From an uncultured bacterium (lineage in GTDB: Bacteria; Patescibacteriota; Minisyncoccia; Phycocordibacterales; UBA9973): DNA of 6,417 nucleotides. The notes beneath the pieces were generated by a model that was not told where the DNA came from, ran no database searches, and saw only the letters and a program-made list of their open reading frames with translations. The stretch is taken from contig CAIOXR010000043.1 in the NCBI GenBank assembly GCA_903862375.1, positions 1 through 6,417 on the forward strand, written 5' to 3'. Position numbers and translations under genes: made by a program. Below are positions 1 through 5,773 of this stretch, piece by piece. Numbering within the stretch: position 1 is the first letter of the stretch; each line of letters starts with the position of its first letter.

Positions 1-622
1 GATTTAATATATCATTAAATTCTTTTTGCCAATAAGTAAATTTATTCATAACAACGTTACTATTTGTTGATTTTACTACATTAAACTGAGGTAAATCTAA
101 TCCATAAGTCAAAAAATGTGTCGGGGTTATTAAAACATGCATATATTTTTTATTCTTATTTAATGCATTTGTTAAAGACTTTGCATCTCCACCATCTCCT
201 TCACCAAAATTAGAAAAGTTTTCACTATAATGTGAACTTAAATTTTGTGGATGTGTATGATAATCTATTGCTTTCATTTCTGGGTGTTGAGCTAATAATT
301 TAATAGCAGCACTAAATCTATCATCGTCTGCTTGAACAAAACCACCAGATCCATAACCAAGTTTTAATATGGATTCAATAATATAAACATCATTAGAATT
401 ATTCAATGTTTTCCTTGCTAGAAAAAAACCCCTGATTTCTCTATCAGTATCATTACACATAGATGCTGTGACTTCAAAAAATTCATCGGGTAAAACTATT
501 GATGGGCGATTAAGTTCAATACTTCTATTTCTTGCTTCTTCTCTTCTAAAAGAAGAAACAAAATTCTTAAAGTTTTTTGCTTCAAATTGCTGAATAAACC
601 TTTGCATATTATTATTTTCCAT
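1..622 (-). CDS. JAB/MPN-like (Mov34 superfamily) putative metalloprotease, 3' end cut by the window edge
   Basis: The reading frame starts at ATG 622-620 and stays open to the left edge, giving 207 residues with no stop, so the C-terminus is missing. About 40 polar residues precede a segment that fits the JAB/MPN (JAMM) fold: Glu62 in REIRGFFLAR matches the catalytic Glu before a Gly-rich strand. His122 and His124 in DYHTHP match the HxHP zinc ligands, and LITPTHFLTYG (164-174) resembles the strand that usually follows the active site. JAMM enzymes are zinc isopeptidases or proteases that in bacteria cut ubiquitin-like or other C-terminal tails; the substrate here is unknown. The Ser-x2-Asp part is not canonical: 12 residues after His124 comes NFSNFGEGDGGD, leaving Asp143 or Asp146 as the third ligand. 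The start is supported by a promoter whose -10 box ends 8 bases upstream; a second Met at residue 6 is an alternative. An inactive MPN-like protein is possible. No ubiquitin-like partner is visible. Confidence 0.6.
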   Translation of the reverse strand, partial: MENNNMQRFIQQFEAKNFKNFVSSFRREEARNRSIELNRPSIVLPDEFFEVTASMCNDTDREIRGFFLARKTLNNSNDVYIIESILKLGYGSGGFVQADDDRFSAAIKLLAQHPEMKAIDYHTHPQNLSSHYSENFSNFGEGDGGDAKSLTNALNKNKKYMHVLITPTHFLTYGLDLPQFNVVKSTNSNVVMNKFTYWQKEFNDILN

Positions 623-630
623 ATACACAA

Positions 631-659
631 ATTATATCAAAAAACTAATAATTTTACAA
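631..659 (-). promoter_or_regulatory. Extended -10 promoter of the JAB-like gene
   Basis: On the minus strand TGATATAAT occupies 639-631: a perfect -10 hexamer (636-631) with an extended TG. Exactly 17 bases upstream is TTGTAA (659-654), which matches four of six positions of the sigma70 -35 consensus. The -10 box ends 8 bases before the ATG at 622, so the transcript would start at the ATG or within about two bases of it. This is the best full promoter in the window, and the same TG-N-TATAAT arrangement precedes the helicase and murI. Confidence 0.7.
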
Positions 660-676
660 AAAATTACCCTAGTAAC
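658..676 (-). terminator. Weak candidate intrinsic terminator after the helicase gene
   Basis: On the minus strand TTAC (675-672), a TAGG loop (671-668) and GTAA (667-664) form a 4 bp stem, plus one possible G-T wobble with base 676, followed directly by six T (663-658). The position is right: about 40 bases after the helicase stop and upstream of the next promoter's -10 box. The stem is short and poor in GC, so strength is doubtful; its T-tract also overlaps the -35-like element of the JAB-like gene. Confidence 0.33.
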
Positions 677-693
677 ATAAACAACATAAATTC

Positions 694-720
694 AATTAAT
701 TTAATTAATTTAATTAATTT
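694..720. repeat. Three perfect 9-bp tandem copies across the helicase stop codon
   Basis: The 9-mer AATTAATTT is repeated three times without change. The copy nearest the gene (712-720) contains the helicase stop codon. Because the period is a multiple of three, each copy offers a TAA in the helicase frame, at 716-714, 707-705 and 698-696. The unit is AT-only and contains the palindrome TTAATTAA. It may be slipped-strand expansion in AT-rich DNA; no function is demonstrated. Confidence 0.85.
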
Positions 721-3707
721 ACTAACAACAATCTTTTTGCAAGTTTGCAATATTCGCATTCCATAGAACCTGTGCCATACGGTTTGAAATTACACTCTCG
801 ATTCACCCAAGTTCCAGATGAAAGCGATTCATCATACTCTCTAATATCTTTTTTTAGTAGAGCTATCTGCTCATCTGTAATCCTAGTCTGATAAGTTATA
901 TTTTTATCTCCCTCTTCACCTTCCAAGAAAAGCAATCTTGAATTAGTCACTTTTATATCATTTTGTTCCCCTTTCAATAGATATGAGTACATAGTAAGCT
1001 GACGCATCAAGTCAGACATCTGACCATCATCATTTATCTTCTCTATCACACCTTTTGTTTTTACAGACCCAGTTTTAAAATCTGTAACATATATCTCTCC
1101 ATTTGGTGAATATTCAGTCAAGTCTATCTTTCCGTACATCAACAAATTTGGAAAATTCTTTTTATCAATAAATGATACTGATCTCTCAGATTTATAATTC
1201 TTCTCAAGTAGTGGATAGTAATTCTTAATCCAATTTGAGATTGCAGTATAAGCATCAGATCCAAGCTTGCGGATATCACTCTCTTTTACTACACCTTCTT
1301 TTTCAAATAAGTAATTAATTTTATTTTTTATTTCTTTTTCATTTGGAATCTTCCCATTATTTAATATATATTCTATCGTACCGTGTACCACTGTTCCTAA
1401 AGAAAGGTGTACCATTTTAGGTTCTGGAAGTCTAAGGAAATTCCTAAAATACCACTTCCAAGGACATTCAAAGAAATTATTCAGCATAGAGACTGAAATT
1501 TTAATACTTCCATAATTATCTTTCACCAGATTCTTTATTCCAGAAATCATATCTTCATCAGTTTTAATGTTCTGACCTATATAAACTTCTGGTCCTATAT
1601 TTAATATTTCTTTCTCTGTCTCATCTTTACTTTTTTTAACAAAATGAAAATCTTCTAAGTCTGAAATTATAGATGCGACTTCCATAACTCCTCCATTATA
1701 ATTCTCAACTGCATAAGAAAGTGTACAGTAAACTTTCGCACGAGTAAGAGCGACATATAGCTCTCTTTTTGCCATTTCAATATTTCTTTTACTTACATGC
1801 TCTTTGATTTTCTCGGGTAATGTAAATCCGCTTCTTCTCTCAGACATTAAAGTTTCTTCATTCATGTGAGCTATCCAGACACACTCATACTCCAAACCTT
1901 TTGACTTATGAAGTGTCATAACTTTAATCCCCGTATCAGATCCAAATTTAGCAAGCTCTATATGGGTATTATATGATTCTAGTCTATCTATATATTCTAA
2001 AAATGATTTCAATGTTGCTTTTTTATTTTTCTCTTCATATAGCATTGCAAGGTGGATAAAACTACGAACTACTTCTACTCTAGTTAGTAGTTCGTCACTC
2101 CCTTTGGATGAATTTATTAGAAATTCATTTCCTATATTACTTACGATAATACTAGGTAACTCACCTTGAGAAGAATTGATCCAGCCTTCTATCTTTTTAC
2201 CAAATTTTGAAATTGGATTTTCTCCTGCAAAAAGTCCATCATCTGATCCATAAGAAATCAATCCTTCAATAGTCAACTTATCAAGTTTAGTATTTTTTAA
2301 AAAGTTATGAGCAAGTAAGTATGGTACTTCACTTGTTTTATCAAGGATTGATTGTGATAATGAAATCATATCGAAAGGATCACTTATAATAGATAAAACT
2401 CTTCTGAAAAAATCCCCCTCGACAACTGAAAATAACGATAAACTCTTACCAGAAGTCACAGGCAAACCCATACCAGAAAGTATATAGATAGCAGTTCTTG
2501 CATTATAATTCTTTGGTACTAATAGAGCACATTCATCAGGACTTATACCTTCTTTTATTTTTTGTTTAAAGTAAAGTCCTGCTCCGATGATCTCATCTCT
2601 TGGATAGCTATAAGCATTAAGCATTATTCTAATATCCCCCTTTTTATTGCTATTTAATTTTTCATTCGTTATAGAACTTTTAAGTAGACTATCTGCAATA
2701 TTTAATATAGGTGCTGTTGAACGATAATTCTCGGTCAATACTATTAATTTCGCTTTACCAAAAAAGTGTTGAAATTCCTTAAAATAATCAAGCGAAGCAC
2801 CAGAAAATGCATATATAAGCTGGCGATCATCCCCTACTACAAAAATATTGGGCTTGTCTTCTTTCCCCCAGACAGCTTTTAAAAAGCTATTCTGAACACC
2901 ACTTGAGTCTTGGTGTTCATCTACTAATACATATAAATAATTTTCTTTTATATCACTACTTACATCTTCAAATTCTTCTACAAGTCTCACTGCATACTCA
3001 AGGACATCATCATAATCAATTAAAGATTTTTCTTTTTTACTTTTTTCATAAAGTTCGTAGAATTTTACAACTTCACGAGTTCTATTTAATTGCTCGATTT
3101 TCTTTTCAATTTCTTTTTTTATTTTACCCTTACTATCCCCTCGAGAAGAAATATTATCTGGATCTTCTTTTAAGTTTTTAATATCTTCATTTATATTTGA
3201 TAAGAATGTTTCAGCACTTATCCTCTCTCGTTTGAGTATTGAGATCAATTGCTTGAGGTCACTAAAATACATAGAAGGGTTTCCTCGAGGTGAGATATAC
3301 TCCCAATCATTATCATTTAGGATTTCATCGACTAAGAATACCGCTTCATTATCAGTTAGAAGTTCTGGCATTTGTGAGAAGTCCAGTAACTCATAATGCT
3401 TCTCAATTAAATTAAATGAAAAACTATGAAATGTCGAAATGCTAACTTTCCTAGATTCACCTCCGATATAGTCTTCAAGTCTTTTCTTCATAGCTCCTAC
3501 TCCTGAGTTTGTAAAAGTAAGACACAAAATACTATCAGGTGTTGTATCTGTTTTTTTTAAAATACTACCTATTCTTAAGGTTAGAATCTGGGTTTTACCT
3601 GTACCTGGACCTGCCACAACCATCACTGGACCATCGATAGTCTCTACAGCCTCAAGCTGAGCTTTATTTAGTTTACTGTATGCTTCTTCATATAAAGAGT
3701 TACTCAT
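714..3707 (-). CDS. UvrD/PcrA-type superfamily 1 helicase fused to a C-terminal PD-(D/E)XK (RecB/AddB-like) nuclease
   Basis: This 997-residue protein should unwind DNA 3'->5' with ATP and cut it, acting in double-strand-end processing or repair. Helicase motifs appear in order: Q motif around LNKAQLEAVE (13-22), Walker A AGPGTGKT (32-39), motif Ia LTFTNSG (63-69), Walker B VDEHQD (262-267), motif III VGDDRQLIYAFSGA (291-304), motif IV ENYRS (326-330), motif V TLHKSKGLE (598-606) and motif VI RELYVALTRAK (648-658). A nuclease domain follows from about 735: ECPWKWYF with Cys748, GTVVH with His775, YGKID with Asp862, DFKTG with Asp876 and Lys878, and QLTMY with Gln903 and Tyr907. All main catalytic residues are present. 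C-terminal Cys972, Cys984 and Cys987 with Cys748 could bind an Fe-S cluster as in AddB and Cas4, but the spacing is unusual. A promoter six bases upstream fixes the start. It lies 16 bases after murI and is probably transcribed alone. One-chain helicase-nucleases of this size are typical of genomes lacking RecBCD or AddAB pairs, which is inference here. Confidence 0.93.
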   Translation of the reverse strand: MSNSLYEEAYSKLNKAQLEAVETIDGPVMVVAGPGTGKTQILTLRIGSILKKTDTTPDSILCLTFTNSGVGAMKKRLEDYIGGESRKVSISTFHSFSFNLIEKHYELLDFSQMPELLTDNEAVFLVDEILNDNDWEYISPRGNPSMYFSDLKQLISILKRERISAETFLSNINEDIKNLKEDPDNISSRGDSKGKIKKEIEKKIEQLNRTREVVKFYELYEKSKKEKSLIDYDDVLEYAVRLVEEFEDVSSDIKENYLYVLVDEHQDSSGVQNSFLKAVWGKEDKPNIFVVGDDRQLIYAFSGASLDYFKEFQHFFGKAKLIVLTENYRSTAPILNIADSLLKSSITNEKLNSNKKGDIRIMLNAYSYPRDEIIGAGLYFKQKIKEGISPDECALLVPKNYNARTAIYILSGMGLPVTSGKSLSLFSVVEGDFFRRVLSIISDPFDMISLSQSILDKTSEVPYLLAHNFLKNTKLDKLTIEGLISYGSDDGLFAGENPISKFGKKIEGWINSSQGELPSIIVSNIGNEFLINSSKGSDELLTRVEVVRSFIHLAMLYEEKNKKATLKSFLEYIDRLESYNTHIELAKFGSDTGIKVMTLHKSKGLEYECVWIAHMNEETLMSERRSGFTLPEKIKEHVSKRNIEMAKRELYVALTRAKVYCTLSYAVENYNGGVMEVASIISDLEDFHFVKKSKDETEKEILNIGPEVYIGQNIKTDEDMISGIKNLVKDNYGSIKISVSMLNNFFECPWKWYFRNFLRLPEPKMVHLSLGTVVHGTIEYILNNGKIPNEKEIKNKINYLFEKEGVVKESDIRKLGSDAYTAISNWIKNYYPLLEKNYKSERSVSFIDKKNFPNLLMYGKIDLTEYSPNGEIYVTDFKTGSVKTKGVIEKINDDGQMSDLMRQLTMYSYLLKGEQNDIKVTNSRLLFLEGEEGDKNITYQTRITDEQIALLKKDIREYDESLSSGTWVNRECNFKPYGTGSMECEYCKLAKRLLLVN

Positions 3708-3713
3708 ATGTAT

Positions 3714-3743
3714 ATTATATCACTTATAGTTTTATAATCTTAA
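3714..3743 (-). promoter_or_regulatory. Extended -10 promoter of the helicase-nuclease gene, predicted leaderless
   Basis: On the minus strand TGATATAAT lies at 3722-3714, with the perfect -10 hexamer at 3719-3714. Exactly six bases separate it from the ATG at 3707, so the usual transcription start falls on the A of the start codon. A TTAAGA hexamer (3743-3738, 18 bp spacer) matches four of six -35 positions but lies inside the end of murI. The core promoter fills nearly all of the 16 bases between the murI stop and this ATG. Confidence 0.66.
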
Positions 3744-4509
3744 TATCAGTATTTTTTCCAAACCAAGTCTTTGCAAAATTGTTAAAAACTACATTTTCTT
3801 TAGTAATTAGTACTTCGAAACTCCCCCCATGATTAAAAAATGCTTCTCTTTCTGGAAATTCTATAAAATAATTCTTTAAATACTTTGGGAGTAAATCTTC
3901 TTGTGATACCCAATCTTTTATATTTGGAAAAGCTTTTTGAAAGTCACTTTTTACTATTCCATAATGAGTGCAAAGTAATGCGCCTTCTTTCACACTACTC
4001 TCTACTATATTCTTAAAAGAAGATATATAAGATAAAGTATCTCCTCCTGTCTCTATTAAATGAGCCAAGTCAGGAAGTGGTACCTTCTTATAATTCTTCA
4101 CATTAACATGTAAAAATTTTTCATACACTTCTGACTGACAAGTTCTAGAAGTAGCAAAGATAACTACTGGATTTTCTTTATCAAGTGACTCAACTGTAGG
4201 TCGAACAATGCCAAATAAAATTCGTCCAAAATAATTCTTATCTTTCCATTCTCGTAATCTATTATAAATATTCGAACTTATTGTATTACAAGCGAGAACT
4301 ACACCCATACAATTCTTTTCTCCATATAAATAGTTAAGTGCTTTCGTAGTAATATTAAAAAGTTCATCTGGAGTTTTTTCACCAAATGGTACGTTTAATT
4401 CATCGCCCAAGAAAATATAATCATATAAAGGAAGTTCTTTTTTTAGATGCTTAATCACCCAAAGACCTCCCAATCCTGAATCAAAAATACCGATACTGCC
4501 TTTATCCAT
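3724..4509 (-). CDS. murI: Glutamate racemase (Asp/Glu racemase family), somewhat divergent
   Basis: This cofactor-independent cytoplasmic racemase converts L-glutamate to D-glutamate for the peptidoglycan stem peptide. The length (261 residues) is normal for MurI. Visible family features are GIFDSGLGG (7-15) with Asp10 and Ser11, GDELNVPFGEKT (35-46) corresponding to GDxxxxPYGxK, LACNT (72-76) with the first catalytic Cys74, FATSRT (118-123), Glu153 in LAHLIETGG, and LLCTHY (178-183) with the second catalytic Cys180 and His182. Thus both acid-base cysteines and their helpers are retained. Odd points are Trp17 where SGLGGLTV is usual, and LLCTHYG in place of the common LGCTHYP around Cys180, which could shift activity or specificity; an aspartate or other amino-acid racemase is the alternative. 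The start is set by a promoter six bases upstream. The gene follows the HEAGH membrane gene by 35 bases and has its own promoter, so it need not belong to that operon. Confidence 0.87.
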   Translation of the reverse strand: MDKGSIGIFDSGLGGLWVIKHLKKELPLYDYIFLGDELNVPFGEKTPDELFNITTKALNYLYGEKNCMGVVLACNTISSNIYNRLREWKDKNYFGRILFGIVRPTVESLDKENPVVIFATSRTCQSEVYEKFLHVNVKNYKKVPLPDLAHLIETGGDTLSYISSFKNIVESSVKEGALLCTHYGIVKSDFQKAFPNIKDWVSQEDLLPKYLKNYFIEFPEREAFFNHGGSFEVLITKENVVFNNFAKTWFGKNTDIKIIKL

Positions 4510-4515
4510 AAATGT

Positions 4516-4524
4516 ATTATAACA
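4516..4524 (-). promoter_or_regulatory. Extended -10 promoter of murI, predicted leaderless
   Basis: On the minus strand TGTTATAAT lies at 4524-4516, with the perfect -10 hexamer at 4521-4516. Six bases separate it from the ATG at 4509, which puts the expected transcription start on the start codon. The best -35 at 17 bp spacing (GTGAAT, 4544-4539) matches only three positions, so recognition would rest on the extended TG element. No Shine-Dalgarno sequence could fit. Confidence 0.65.
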
Positions 4525-4544
4525 CTAATTGCTAATGAATTCAC

Positions 4545-5078
4545 TTAATATTTTGATAAATAATTATCAGATATAGAGTATCTAGTTGAGTAAATAAAAG
4601 CTATTATAAATATAACAATTCCAGTAATGTATAAAAAGCTGGCTATTTGCTCTGTATAATTCAACATATTAATGGAAGAAAGTAAATGATTCCAATCATG
4701 ATATACATTATCCCCTCCTAAAAGAGGTAAATCCATATTAATAGCATCTCCCGCATAAACTGAAATATTTAATAAATTCTGGCCAAGCCAAAATAAAAGT
4801 AATGAAGCTGAAAAATTATTTTTATTTTTAAAAAAGTAAAATGAAAAAACTGAAGGTATTATAATCTGCATCAATCCACCACCTAAAGTTCTAATTAAAT
4901 CGCCAAACATTATGAATACAATATGACCTGCTTCGTGAAAAATAAGATTAACATTATCGATAAAATGCCATTCTGAAATAGTATTAGTATAGTAATACAT
5001 ATACCAAGATATGATAATTACTAAAATAATTTTAAATGGATTTATAAATTTATTTCTAACAGGAATAGAATAATTCAT
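4545..5078 (-). CDS. Small integral membrane protein with HEAGH zinc-metallopeptidase motif (M50-like), function unknown
   Basis: This 177-residue, strongly hydrophobic protein has likely membrane segments near 14-33, 50-62, 68-83, 90-109 and 143-164. HEAGH (48-52) lies at the edge of a hydrophobic stretch, as in intramembrane site-2-type proteases, where the two His bind zinc and the Glu is catalytic. Downstream conserved-looking elements are LGGGLMQ (65-71), WLGQN (97-101), YAGDA (108-112) and HDWNHLL (127-133). Asp111 or His127 could supply a third ligand. There is no PDZ domain and no clear canonical M50 NPDG or LDG motif, so true S2P membership is uncertain; the protein could be a distinct HExxH membrane family. 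The ATG is one base after the methyltransferase stop, implying co-transcription and probably coupled translation, with no Shine-Dalgarno. The gene is very AT-rich, partly because of its Ile, Phe and Tyr content. Substrate and role are unknown. Confidence 0.72.
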   Translation of the reverse strand: MNYSIPVRNKFINPFKIILVIIISWYMYYYTNTISEWHFIDNVNLIFHEAGHIVFIMFGDLIRTLGGGLMQIIIPSVFSFYFFKNKNNFSASLLLFWLGQNLLNISVYAGDAINMDLPLLGGDNVYHDWNHLLSSINMLNYTEQIASFLYITGIVIFIIAFIYSTRYSISDNYLSKY

Positions 5079-5079
5079 T

Positions 5080-5766
5080 TTATTTGATCATATAAGCTAG
5101 CCAATAATCACGTTTATAAATTCTACCATTAAAAGTAGTATAACTTGTCTTTTTAATTAAACTTAAAATTTTAAAATATTTTGTATACATTTTAATAAAA
5201 TCATCCTTAGAGAACACACGTTCTACTAACCCTATCTCTTTTGTTATATATGTATCATACTCTCTTCCTGGATTCATTTTAAGTAAATTCTTTACATTCT
5301 GGTTTCCATCTTTACAAAGAGCTCGGACGAAAAAGTAGCCCCCTTTCTTCATAACTCTATAAACTTCTTCTAAATATATTTCTCTCCCTTTCTCATTCAA
5401 AGAATTAGAGGTCGTAATATCTAAAACTATATCTATGGATTCATCTTTTATATCATATCTCTCCCCTACGTCTCCTTGCTTATAGTCAACTTCGACTCCC
5501 ATACTCAACGCCCGAGATTTTGCTAAGTTTAATGCAATTTTAGATATCTCTAGGCCTATTACTTTATTCCCCATATCAGCTAAATAATTTGAATTCCTAC
5601 CTGTACCACAACCAAGATCTAAAACTTCTCTATTTTCAACACAAAACTTTTGCTCCTTTTTAAGAAATTTCAAAAACCTCAAAGTATCAGCCTGAGGACC
5701 ATCATTCTTCGTGACTAAAAGTGGATCCTTATATTCTCTATCCCAAATATTTCCTTGATGTGACAT
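5080..5766 (-). CDS. Class I SAM-dependent methyltransferase
   Basis: This 228-residue soluble Rossmann-fold methyltransferase has SAM-binding motif I VLDLGCGTGRN (48-58), an acidic end of strand 2 in VIGLEIS (Glu73), GDV (98-100) after strand 3, IDIVLD (111-116) at strand 4, and EEVYRVMKKGGYFFVRAL (133-150) at helix and strand 5. These match the UbiE/small-molecule methyltransferase group (Methyltransf_11/25 type). The N-terminal IWDREY and the segment around QADTLRFLKFL probably cap the active site. The acceptor cannot be read from sequence; neighbours suggest a glycan, lipid or envelope component, which is inference only. The gene begins seven bases after the glycosyltransferase stop and ends one base before the HEAGH membrane gene, so it is the middle gene of a tight operon. 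The bases before its ATG hold no Shine-Dalgarno motif. Its GC content looks clearly higher than that of its two neighbours. Confidence 0.88.
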   Translation of the reverse strand: MSHQGNIWDREYKDPLLVTKNDGPQADTLRFLKFLKKEQKFCVENREVLDLGCGTGRNSNYLADMGNKVIGLEISKIALNLAKSRALSMGVEVDYKQGDVGERYDIKDESIDIVLDITTSNSLNEKGREIYLEEVYRVMKKGGYFFVRALCKDGNQNVKNLLKMNPGREYDTYITKEIGLVERVFSKDDFIKMYTKYFKILSLIKKTSYTTFNGRIYKRDYWLAYMIK

Positions 5767-5773
5767 ATCTATA

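Noticed and set aside
2903..3181. Plus-strand open frame of 92 codons
   Set aside because: It lies wholly inside the helicase gene on the opposite strand, its product is a low-complexity Leu, His and Phe-rich string, and no promoter or family motif supports it.
1..4509. JAB-like protein, helicase-nuclease and racemase as one defence system
   Set aside because: Each gene appears to have its own promoter, the racemase and helicase are plausible housekeeping genes, and no ubiquitin-like, E1, E2 or toxin gene is visible. Co-orientation alone is weak because all six genes share the strand.
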